Assembly (NCBI GenBank): GCA_933207985.1
Contig: OW240920.1
Coordinates: 148,202,264 to 148,266,263 of the forward strand
Direction of reading: 5' to 3'
Length of the DNA: 64,000 nt
From: Pelobates cultripes
Lineage: Eukaryota; Chordata; Amphibia; Anura; Pelobatidae
In this document: positions 19,752 through 29,552 of the stretch, in pieces
Layout: each line of letters starts with the position of its first letter
How positions within the stretch are numbered: the first letter of the stretch is position 1
The notes under the pieces: model-generated
Seen by the model: the letters and a program-made list of their open reading frames with translations, nothing else
What the model was told of the DNA's origin: nothing
Database searches by the model: none
Made by a program: the position numbers and the translations under genes

Positions 19752-22112
19752 TGTAACAAACTCCCCTTTTTTAGGGAGTTTGCCATGAGTTTTTGGAGGG
19801 GACTACTTGCCAGCCTCCTGCCCCAAGATTATGGGCCCTGCAAAAAGACAGGCTAAAAAGTGACTTAGGTACCTCTTCCCCTCCCCCTTTTTCCTGTCCT
19901 ATTGTTTCTCCAGCCGGGCGTTGTCCCAGGAACACTGCCTGACCAGTTAAAACTGGCTGCTTTGTCCCTCCTCAATCTCCCATCAGCCCTTGCTATTTTC
20001 TGACCTCACCCTTATTTGTACTATAGGGCACTTTTAACATTGGACATATTGAGCGCTTAGAATCAAGCTATCTGGGGATATGTTGGACATATAGGTTAAA
20101 CATTGTATTATATGAGTTATGTATTTTTATGTGGTTTTTGTAACAGTTTTGACTTAGAGATATTTTGTGTACCTGGAGATAATTAAGTTACCACAGCCAC
20201 TTAAGCCAATTATCTCCAGGAGAGAGGAGAAGATAGACCGGCCACACAGCCTAAATCTGTGGAACTGTTTTGGGCAGGAAAGCAATGCTTGCGGTCGGTC
20301 AGATGTGACTTCCATAAAACTTTTGAACCCCTGCTCTTACCTGGGTGATTTTTGGATATGTTGTTCACCCAGATCAGGGCTATCCAGGGATGTATGGGGA
20401 TATGTTGTTGTTTTGTGGTGTTTCTGGACTTTGGGTAAAAATTGATATTTTCTGCCTGTGGTAATTGAGTTAGTCCATTGTTGTAACGGCTAACGTAGTG
20501 GATAGGGGATATCAGCCATTGGAGTTGTCCTTCTTCCCGGCAAGATGCTGTGTAGTAATGGAGTAGCTCTATTCCTATCAGCTGGATCCAGGCAGAGAGT
20601 AAGGTAGAGCTCCTAAAAGAGCTAGTGATTAGCTGAGCAGGTTCCCTTTCAATAACGAGACAAAGCTACATTTTGAAGGGTAAAGTAGAACTGAGGTTTA
20701 ATGACAGGTACTCTCCTTTTATGCAGTGCTCCCATGGGAGACACCCACAGACAATTATACAGTAACCAATCAAACAATGGTTACAACCCACATTTTCCCT
20801 CCCCTCTGCTTGGGAGATGATTGAATTACTTACTCTATCTACTCAATTATCTCCAAGCTAAAAAATTATACCTTTTATACATTTTTATAACTTTAGCATT
20901 TTACATCGTAACTGAATAAAAAGTTTTATTCATGTACGATGTAAAATGCTAAAGTTATAAAAAATGTATAAATATTTTTATGAACAGCACAACTTGGGGA
21001 CAAACATATTCAAAATTTGTGTAAATACGTTCGGTAGTTCAGGAGATAGTAAAAAGTCTCTTTGGACCGACCGCACGCCTGTGTGTGTGCCCAAAACAGT
21101 TCTACAGATTCAGACGAAAGTCCCACTTTGCACGAACTGATTGATTTGTGCTTAGTCTCTTTAGGTACGGCTAGTTTGTGAGTTTATTTTGTCGAAAGAG
21201 CGCTCTGTTCGGATGAATTTAGCCAAACTCACGGAGGATGGAAGTTTCAGCGGTGTTCGTGGAAAAGTCTAGCCGAAAATAGTTCCATGCAGTCGACGAC
21301 ACCGCTGAGTGCGTTCGACTAAACAAAATGGCCGCTGTCGCGTGTTCGTGCAAACGAACGCCGACCACCCTATATAACAATTAAACCCATGGAGTGTTCG
21401 CGGTTTTCGCTGTGATGTTAGAGTCAGGAGGATAAATGAGTGCCACACTTCTGTCCTGGGTGGCCGGGCGTTCGGTAATTGAATGGTCTTGTATTATACA
21501 TCCATTAAACGAAAGTAATTACACGAACAGTCTTTGTTCTTAGGAAAAAGGCAAGGTTGATGGTGGTAGGAAAAGGTTGAGGTCCCCAGGCAATACTGTA
21601 GAGGTTGTTACAATGTGTTTGGTAATTGTATCACAGGCAGAGGGGAGGGTTTGTGTACATTAGCTGGGAGTGTCTAACTGTACAATACTGTGTTGATTGG
21701 CTGTTGTGACTTTGTGTCCTGTGCTCCACAAGGTCCACGTGGGTGGCAACCTTGTGGGGGAAACTGTATATAAGAAATGCCTTTGTGCTCATTAAACCAG
21801 TTCTACTTCACCCTCAATTTAGAGTCCTGTCTCTTATTGGGGGAAACAGCCACAAGGGATTGCTATGCTCTTCATACTCCCTTGAATAATCACTAAGCTC
21901 TTTTAAGAGCTTGTTCCTGCTGCACTCTCTGGGGAAAGAGAGGTTCACCCTTTGGAACCTGGAGCCTTGTTGTAGGTCCAGGGTGGGTAGGAGACTGTGA
22001 GACCCCAACCAAGCTGCAGCGGTTCGTGGGGTCTGCGGTACTTATCATGGAGCCCTCGGGAAGCACTTGGAGCATCCATCAACCCAGTCGGCGTGCCAGG
22101 TGATCCGTTACA
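19752..22112 (+). mobile_element. LTR (family C) nested in the 5' LTR
   Basis: It starts TGTAACAAACTCCCC and ends GATCCGTTACA, with CCATC duplicated at 19747-19751 and 22113-22117. The 3' LTR at 33.55 kb shows the uninterrupted CCATCTATTGATTGG site. It has the stem CTGGAGATAATT (20173-20184) / AATTATCTCCAG (20208-20219), a second stem-loop whose loop received LTR D, AAACTGTATATAAG near 21765, and AAGCTCTTTTAAGAGCTT near 21896. Confidence 0.88.
20482..21612 (-). mobile_element. LTR (family D) nested in LTR C
   Basis: Plus-strand ends are TGTAACGGCTAACG and GAGGTTGTTACA. The left flank ATTGT corresponds to AT-GTG on the right with one base missing; the intact paralogous site (reverse strand near 17690) supports this. 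It contains a complementary pair CATCGTACATGAATAAAAC / TTTTATTCATGTACGATG around 20905-20945 and an imperfect GGAGATGATT / AATTATCTCC stem. It is the same family as the 3' part of the LTR ending at 50809 (shared GCCGTTACA end). Confidence 0.78.
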
Positions 22113-22367
22113 CCATCTATTGATTGGCTGATTCTTAATTCTCTGTGGGTGTCTCCCTTGCATGGGAGAATTGTATAAAAGCAGAGTGTGTGGCCAATAA
22201 AGACAAGTTCTGATACTGAGTGTCGTCCAGTTATTGGGAAGGGGGATGGGAGATTCGTGGATTTGTTTGCTGTTTATGCTGTTCTTCTTGTAATATCCTG
22301 TTGTTCATGAGTAGCTGTTGGAGTACCAGTGGAGGGGAGTACAGGCTGAACTAACTCTTTGCTACAT

Positions 22368-22388
22368 TGGTTGGCAGCGGCTGGATCC
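22368..22388 (+). other. Primer-binding site of the LTR element
   Basis: TGGTTGGCAGCGGCTGGATC begins one base after the LTR. It resembles the complement of the 3' end of vertebrate tRNA-Leu (TGGTGGCAGCGG, from memory) with one extra T. Confidence 0.5.
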
Positions 22389-22394
22389 AGAGCT

Positions 22395-22740
22395 CATGAA
22401 GGAACAGGTACCAGGGAAGGCAGCAGTACCAATGGATTGTGGATGGAGATTGACTACTCCATTCTTAAGCGGTTAAAGGATCTCCTAGAAGCAAGAGGTA
22501 TCCCTGCGAGAAACAAGAAAAGGGTTGATGGCAGAATACCGAATGGATAGCGGTTCGTTTTATGGGAAAGCCCACCTATGGAGATTATCTCCCGAACAAT
22601 GATGGGGGTACAGGAGTTTGTGATGCGGCAAAGAGATAGTCACATACCAGAGGGAATACCAGCAGTAACCACAGTGCTCAGGAACAAGTAGTGACCCCAG
22701 GAGAAACATCCACAGTAATAGAATAATCCAACAGCGTAGC
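22395..22740 (+). pseudogene. gag N-terminal fragment of the LTR element
   Basis: The words LKRLKDLLEARGIPARNKKR match the start of the Gag at 588-1. The frame is disrupted within 60 codons and again downstream. It is separated from the nucleocapsid part at 24.7 kb by LTR insertions. Confidence 0.65.
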
Positions 22741-24600
22741 AAGCACAATCAGCAATACCATCCAATAATATCCCATCACCTTTCCCAACAACTGGACGAC
22801 ACACAGTTTAATCACATAACCCCTGCTTTTATGCAATGCTCCTGTGTAAGGGAACCACCCACAATAATTAGTACATTAACCAATAAAGTACAAGGTACAA
22901 CCCACACATCTCCTCCCATCAGCTTATCTGTTAACAGAATTAAAAGGTACATATTTTCCCCAAGTTCTAGATGTACCCCAAATACATAGGGTACACCCCT
23001 GTGACGGAACGCTGGCACTCCGACCGAGTACCTCCGCCAATCATTGCTCCTAGCGCTTGCCGAGGACTCTGAGCACTCCAACCGACATCATCAGCATTGC
23101 GGACCCCACTTCCAGCGATGCAGCTGCGCCGGGGTCTCGCCGTCTCTCACCCACCCTGGATCCAAGACCAGCTCCCAGTGGGTGAACCTCTCCTAAATCC
23201 AGAGAGCGTAGCAGGAACAAATCAAGCTCTTACAAGAGCTTACTCTGGGGAATAAGTGATTATAGGAATCCCCAGAGTGTAGGTATCCCTTCCCCCAAGC
23301 ATGAGCCAAGGCTTCAAGAAAGGTGCAAGTAGGTCTGGTTTATTGAGGGCTGGTATTTATGCAAGTGTCCACCAGGTGGACACTCCCCTAGGGGACCTGA
23401 TGGAACAATGGGACACATATTGGATATTAGCCAGTCACAGACAATACAAACAAAACACTCCCACAGTGACATCACAATCCCTCCTCTTTATCCTGGAGAT
23501 AATTGGGAAGTAATCAAATTATCTCACAGGACAGAGGCAAGACTCCATTAACCACACGGTTACAAAAAGACATAAAATTACACAATGTTACAATTACTAC
23601 ATAAAACATATACATGCAACATATCCCCAGATAGCTTAGATCTGAGCGCACATTATTACGAAATGGCGCTCAGATCACATACATACAGTTAAATCGCCAT
23701 GGAGCCAAAGTCTTTTCCATAGTCTTTCGTTACACGAATAGGCTCCATGGCATAGCTATCTGGGGTAGCCCTACTCACATACTGAAAGTCCAGAACACCC
23801 CGGCAGAAATACACAAATAAACGTTTCTGCAGGGTAAAATACAACTATCAGCACAGGGGCCATAGTCGGAAGGCAGAAGGCTATCCAGTAGTCCCCTCCA
23901 GGCACAAGTGGCGAAGGGCACTTCGTCACAACCCCTATATGTTATCCCCTGATATATCTGATCTGGGTGAATAACATATTCAAAAATCACCCAGATCGGA
24001 CCAGGGGTTCGAGAGTTATGGGCAAGTAAAGGTTTGACCGACCGCACTGACAACAGTATCCGAAAATAGTTCCATAAGTTTTGGCCTTTTGGTCGGTCTC
24101 TGTTCGCGGAATAAGTCACAAAATGTTTGCCATCCATGGCTATACTGGTGTTCGTGTGAATCCCCGTGTTTGCAGTAGTCTTTCGGCACAAATTTATGGA
24201 AGTCTGGAGGTCTCAGCGGTGTTTGCCTAGTCGAGTGTCCGATTTTAGTTCCAGACACTCTACGGCAAAACACAGCTGTTTGGGGGATTAAGATGGCCTC
24301 CGCCACGTGTAAAACTCCCGAATGGCGGCCACCCATAGAACAAAGTACCGATTGTCAATTAGGGGTTTGCAACATTGTTGCAAACGGTAATGAGAGGCAC
24401 ACTTATCCCTGGGGTGGTCTGATTGTTCAGTAGTTTCACTTGTATAGTAAACGGAGTGATTTTACTGAACAGTCAGGCGAATGCTGTATACAATGTGAAT
24501 ACATGGAATAGCAATACACGAAAGCATTTTAAAATACACAAATTTTGGTAGACAGCTCAATGTCCTGTGCTGCATAATTTATATAGTCCGAAGTCTCTGC
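22741..24600 (-). mobile_element. LTR (family E), split by solo LTR A'
   Basis: The low end contains CCAACAGC and CCCAACAACTGGACGACAC, matching the reverse of the LTR B 3' region. The high part has GACCGACCGCACTGACAAC, TCGAGTGTCCGATTTTAG and GGGGTGGTCTGATTGTTCAG, shared with LTR F and LTR B. Both outer limits are approximate: the low end lies between about 22620 and 22740 and the high end near 24540-24640. Confidence 0.55.
23000..23930 (-). mobile_element. Solo LTR (family A'), 931 bp, clean target duplication
   Basis: Plus-strand ends are TGTGACGGAACGC and CACTTCGTCACA, with ACCCC duplicated at 22995-22999 and 23931-23935. It carries the same blocks as the LTR at 3589 in reverse: CAAGCTCTTACAAGAGCTT, GTGTCCACCAGGTGGACAC, TCCCCTAGGGGA, GGAGATAATT and AGATAGCTTAGATCTGAGC. 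Confidence 0.92.
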
Positions 24601-24675
24601 AATATTTTATTATATGCCCTTGGCTGGTTCTTAAAGGGCCAGTAGTGCCATACAAAAATCCCATTAAGCCCAGCC

Positions 24676-24858
24676 ATGGTGTTTAAAGGGTCCCATCTTC
24701 CCGGGACCATAATCACTGGGCAGGAGGTGAGCAAGCAGCCCCTCCATGAAACCGAGGCAGACTCTTGTACAGGGGCTAGTCCGCTACAGTGCCACCAGTG
24801 TCAAAAGTGGGGGCATTACAAAAGGGACTGTCCCCAGCTCCGAGACCGAGCAACATAA
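24676..24858 (+). pseudogene. Gag nucleocapsid CCHC zinc-knuckle fragment
   Basis: A short frame holds CHQCQKWGHYKRDCPQL, a perfect C-x2-C-x4-H-x4-C knuckle. Such knuckles bind element RNA. It lies between the gag N-terminus and the protease in the same orientation, so it belongs to the LTR element. A LINE interrupts the sequence at about 24918. Confidence 0.85.
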
Positions 24859-24984
24859 ATCTCCACCACCACCACGAGCAGCTGCACATTACTATCAAGC
24901 AGAAGTCCCAGCAACATATAGAATCATAGAATGTGACGGCAGATAAGAACCATTCGGCCCATCTAGTCTGTCCATGCATGCTAA

Positions 24985-26690
24985 AAGCGACCTACTGTCC
25001 CCCCACCCCTGGGCGGTGGGTGGGAGCATTGATGATAATGGGGGGGAGACCTACTGTCCTCCCCCCCGCCCCCACCCCTGTGTGGCGGGTGGGGGTCATA
25101 ATGATAATGAGGGGGGGTACCTACTGTCCTCGCCCCCACCCCTGGGCGGCAGGTGGGGGCAATAATGATTATGAGGGGGGGACCTACTGTCCTCCCCCCC
25201 AGGCCCCCACCCCTGGGCGGCGGGTGGGGGCCATGATTATAATGAGGGGGGGTACCTACTGTCCTCGCCCCCACCCCTGAGCGGCAGGTGGGGGCAATAA
25301 TGATAATGAGGGGGGGGACCTACTGTCCTCCCCCCCAGGCCCCCAACCCTGGGCGGCGGGTGGGGGCCATGATGATAATGAGGGGGGGGGCCTACTGTCC
25401 TCCCCCCCAGGCCTCCACCCATGGGCGGCGGGTGGGGGCCATGATGATAATGAAGGGGGGGACCTACCCCCCTCACCCTAAAAAAATAGTGAGGGGGGAA
25501 TAAAATTACTAAAAATACTAACCTGTAAAGTAATAAAATCTTCATTTTTCAGCCCCAAAAAAGGCCAAATAAAAAACCATCATAACCGTCGAACTTAAAA
25601 TAAAATAAAAATCCCGAGCGCAAAAAAAAAACCAGACGAAAAAGAAAAAACCAGAGCGCAAAAAAAAATCCATCTTCACCCATGGAGGGCTCTGCGCAGA
25701 CTGAGCTCCGCAGACCCAGCCCTGCAATTAGGCTAAGAACACTCTGATTGGTGGGTTTAAGCCAATCAGAGTGCTCTGTGTCATTTTATACAGCGTGGGA
25801 AAGTTCTTTGAAATTTTCCCATGCTGTGTAAAATGACACAGAGCACTGTGATTGGATGGATTTCAAGCCATCCAATCACAGTGCTCTGTGTCATTTTACA
25901 CAGCGTGGGAAAATTTCAAAGAACTTAAACCCAGAGTGTTCTAAGGCTAATTGCAGGGCCTTCCCCCGCTGAGCTCAGTCTGCGCGGAGCCCTCCATGGG
26001 TGAAGATGGATTATTTTTTTGCGCTCGGGCTTTGTTTTTTGTCTTTTTTTTTTTTTGCATTCTGTTTTTTTAAGTTTGACGGGTATGATGGTTTTTTATT
26101 TGGCCTTTTTGGGGGCTCAAAAATTAAGATTTTACAAAAAAGAAGACGTCGAATGGTAAGTTTAATTTTATTTTACAGGTTAGTAATTTTATTCCCCCCT
26201 CACTATTTTTTAGGGTGAGGGGGGTAGGTAGGGGACTTTTTATTTGGGTGGGGGGTGGGTGACTAGGGGCTTGCGGACTCCTAGTCACCTTTGATGGGGG
26301 GGGGATTTGACCCAGGGGTGGGTGGCCGGGGGGAGGGGGGAGGACAGTAGGTCCCGCTTCCCCATTATCATTTGGCCCCCACCCACCGCCCAAGGGTGGG
26401 GGCCTGGGGGGGAGGACAGTAGGTCGTCCCCCCATTATCATTATGGCCCCCACCCGCTGCCCCGGGGATGGGGGCCGGGGGGGAGGACAGTAGGTCCCCT
26501 CCCCCCCTCATTATCATCATTTCCCCCACCCGCCGCCCAGGGGTGGGGGCCTGGGGGGGGAGGACAGTAGTTCCCTCACCCATTATCATTATGGGCCCCA
26601 CCCACCACCCCGGGGGGGGAGGACAGTAGGTCCCCCCGCCTCATTATCATTATCGCCCCCACCCGCTGCCGGAGGGGGGGGGCAATAGTT
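24985..26690. repeat. 1.7-kb inverted repeat (foldback) with GC-rich arms
   Basis: The left arm (24985-25855) and right arm (25870-26690) are reverse complements over most of their length. The outer arms are a tandem repeat of about 70 bp (CCCACCCCTGGGCGG, GGTGGGGGCC, ATGATAATGAGGGGGG, ACCTACTGTCC). The middle arms are A- or T-rich. The centre near 25863 is GATTGGATGGATTTCAAGCC followed by ATCCAATC. No transposase. Frames rich in Pro/Gly here are artefacts. Confidence 0.85.
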
Positions 26691-26707
26691 TGTTTTTTTT
26701 TACTTTA

Positions 26708-27045
26708 CAGTGAGCAGCCACAGGTTGCTCACTGCTTACTAGACATGCCCCTACTCGCGGTATAGCGAGTAGGGGCAGCATTTACTAATACAGAGTAGTA
26801 ATTTACTCAGTATTAGTAAATGTGGCTGAAAGACCAATTTAGGTCTTTCAGCCTTTTAGTAGATAACTCCATGATACCGTGGGAATTAGGGAGTTATCTA
26901 CTAAGCGGCTGCAAGATGCAGCCACAGCACGAATAGGATCGGAGTTTCCTTCATTCGAATGAAATTCCGATCCGAATAAAGTGCTGAATTGCATTCTAAA
27001 ACAAACGAACATACTGTTCTCATTCAGTTAGAACGCAATTCGGCA
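26708..27045. repeat. Chain of seven consecutive hairpins
   Basis: Stems in order: CAGTGAGCA (26708-26716 with 26726-26734); GCCCCTACTCGC (26747-26758 with 26765-26776); ATTTACTAATAC (26780-26791 with 26810-26821); GGCTGAAAGACC (26824-26835 with 26842-26853); TTAGTAGATAACTCC (26856-26870 with 26890-26904); ATCGGAGTTTC (26938-26948 with 26961-26971, one mismatch, enclosing TTCATTCGAATGAA); and GAATTGCATTCTAA (about 26986-26999 with 27028-27041, one mismatch). Most spacers are only a few bases. It adjoins the foldback inside the LINE. Confidence 0.85.
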
Positions 27046-27311
27046 GTTTCATGTAAAATGACAGGAAGCATCGCGGGAACACAGAGGAAAGGTAAGAATT
27101 ATGGGGAAATTGCTCTGACCAGCGGAAATAAAGCACACTTTGCTCCTCCGCTGGTCAAAGCTGGTCAAGCGGAGGAATCCATCAGGCAAATGTCTTATGA
27201 TTTTAAAGAAAACTAAAGAAGACAGGCAGAAAAGAAGAACAGATCCTGAGAGAGGGGGAGAAGAGGAAGAGATTGAGGAAAGGTAAGTTCGGCATGACAG
27301 TGCCGCTTGAA

Positions 27312-29092
27312 GCTTCTTTACTGTGTTAACCTCTACCACTTCAGCTGGAAGCCTATTCCATGCATCCACTACCCTCTCAGTAAAGTAATACATGTTAAGT
27401 TCATTTAACCTTTCCTTGTAAGTTTTATCCTGCAATCCATTAACCAGTTTAGTAGCCCTTCTCTGAACTCTCTCTAAAGTATTAATATCCTTCTGAAGAT
27501 ACGGTCTCCAGTACTGCGTACAATACTCCAAGTGAGGTCTCACCAGTGTTCTGTACAATGGCACGAGCACTTCCCTCTTTCTACTGCTAATACCTCTCCC
27601 TATACAACCAAGCATTCTGCTAGCATCTCCTGCTGCTCTATTACATTGTCTGCCTACCTCTAAGTCATCAGAAATAATCACTCTTAAATCCCTTTCCTCA
27701 AATGTTGAGGTTAGGACTCTATCAAATATTCTGTACTCTGCCCTTGGGTTTTTACGTCCAAGATGCATTATCTTGCACTTATCCACATTAAATGTCAGTT
27801 GCCACAACTCTGACCATTTATTTAGTTTACCTAAATCATTTGCCATTTGGCTTATCCCTCCTGGAACATCAACCCTGTTACATATCATACCATCAAGACC
27901 TTCTGCAATATCACTAATAAAAATATTAAAGAGAATGGGTCCAAGTACAGATCCCTGAGGTACCCCACTGGTGACAAGCCCATGCTTCGAATATACTCCA
28001 CTGACTACAACCCTCTGTTGCCTGTCACTCAGCCACTGCTTTACCCATTCAACAATATTGGAATCCAAACTTAAAGATTGCAGTTTATTGATAAGCCTTC
28101 TATGTGCAACAGTGTCAAAAGCCTTACTGAAATCTAGGTAAGCAATGTCTACTGCACCACCCTGATCTATAATTTTAGTTACCCAATCAAAAAATCAATA
28201 AGATTAGTTTGGCATGATCTCCCTGAAGTAAACCCATGTTGCCTCTGATCTTGAAATCCATGTGTTTTTAGATGTTCATCAATCCTATCCTTTAACATGG
28301 TTTCCATTACTTTCCCCACTACTGAAGTAAGGCTTACTGGCCTAGAGTTGCCCTACTCCTCCCTACTACCTTTCTTGTGAATGGGCACAACATTCGCTAA
28401 CATCCAATCTTCTGGGACTACTCCTGTTAACAATGATTGGTTAAATAAACCTGTTAATGGTTACCACTAAGCTCTTTTAATAACTTTGGGTGTATTCCAT
28501 CAGGCCCCATTAACTTATTTGTCTTTACGTTTGACAGTTGAAATAGAACCTCTTCCTCTGTAAACTCATGTGTAATAAATGACTCATTTATCTTTTTTCT
28601 TAACTGAGGTCCCTTTCCTTCATTTTCCTCTGTAAATACTGAACACAAATATTCATTGAGGCAGTCAGCTAGACCTTTATCCTCTTCTACATATCTTCCT
28701 TCTTTTGTTTTTAATCTAACTAATCCTTGTTTTACTTAATTTATGTATCTAAAAAATGTGTTATCCCCTTTTTTACTGACTGTGCTATTTTCTCTTCTGT
28801 GTGTGATTTGGAAGCTCTTATAACTTGCTTAGCCTCTTTCTGCCTAATCTTATAGATCATTCTGTCTTCATCACTCTGTATTTTTTTTATAATTACTAAA
28901 AGCTAATTTTGTTTTTTACTATTTTGGCCACAAGTGGTTTCTTGAATGCTTTTACTGACAAGCCTAATGCAATTTTCTGTTGCCTTTAGCAGTGCAACTT
29001 TTAAATAATCCCATTTCTCTTGGACTCCATTTAAATTGCTCCAGTCTGATAATGACTCCTTTACACATATTCTAATGTGTAAAGGATGTCGC
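27312..29092 (-). pseudogene. LINE reverse transcriptase, decayed, catalytic box missing
   Basis: On the minus strand a 339-codon frame (28068-27049) has RT text: VKQWLSDRQQRVVVSG, SGVPQGSVLGPILFNIFISD, LTFNVDKCKIMHLG, and the C-terminal LVRPHLEYCTQYW and ERVQRRATKLVNG. Between FISDIAEGLDG and NDLGKLNKW the segment that should carry the F/YADD catalytic box is lost. Upstream pieces in other frames are GPDGIHPKLLKELSG near 28460 and a linker near 29000. About the last 85 codons of the 339-codon frame are read-through into the foldback element. Confidence 0.82.
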
Positions 29093-29099
29093 TTCAGTA

Positions 29100-29552
29100 C
29101 CAGCACCAGTACCAAAGATCAAATAGTGGGAAGTGCTGCACGAAACTAACCCACTCAAGGCAGACGCAGATAACCGCCAGCACCATCTGCAGACTGTCTA
29201 TCTGGAGGGAAAGGAGGTACAAGGGCTCCGTGACTTGGGAGCCACCCTAACCTTAGTAAAGAGCCACCTGGTATCCAGCAACGCTAGGACCAACAACACT
29301 GTGGCCGTAAGGGTAGCCGGGGGAGCAGTATACCGGCTACCCACAGCAAGAGTACATTTGAATTGGGGAGCGGGGTTTGGAATGGTGGAGGTGATATTAA
29401 TGCCGCAGTTACCAGCAGAGGTTTTGTTGGGGAATGATCTGGGGAAACTCACATCAGCATATGAGTACCAGACCACAGCAGGAGAAGCATACCCGGTTGT
29501 TACCCGGCAACAGGCCTACACCCAGGACCACAACTCACACCCGAAGGATCAG
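29100..29552 (+). pseudogene. Retropepsin-like protease of the LTR element
   Basis: Residues of a long open frame starting at 29133 include VYLEGKEVQGLRDLGATLTL and AEVLLGNDLGKLTSAYE, the layout of a retroviral-type aspartic protease. The active-site D-S/T-G is D-L-G here, so activity is unlikely. Without any stop the frame runs into Penelope reverse transcriptase at about codon 140. Confidence 0.78.

Larger units (their letters stand above)
18898..22366 (+). mobile_element. 5' LTR (family B), split by a nested LTR
   Basis: The LTR begins TGTAGCGGAATGGG and ends TTTGCTACA. After removing the insertion at 19752-22112 it is about 1.1 kb. Its right part (ATTGATTGGCTG, GAATTGTATAAAAGCAGAG, CAATAAAGACAAG) contains a TATA box and a polyadenylation signal and matches the 3' LTR at 33.5-33.8 kb. 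Confidence 0.85.
24912..29092 (-). mobile_element. CR1/Rex-type LINE, 5'-truncated, split by a foldback
   Basis: The 3' tail (minus) is at 24912-24978 (CCATTCGGCCCATCTAGTCTG). The body runs from 27312 to about 29092. The gap between is filled by a GC-rich foldback and hairpin cluster: the words CATGCTTAAACTCCTTTACTG, contiguous in the copy at 11.3 kb, are split here. The element sits between nucleocapsid and protease of the LTR element. Family placement rests on the RT motifs and tail only. Confidence 0.78.
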
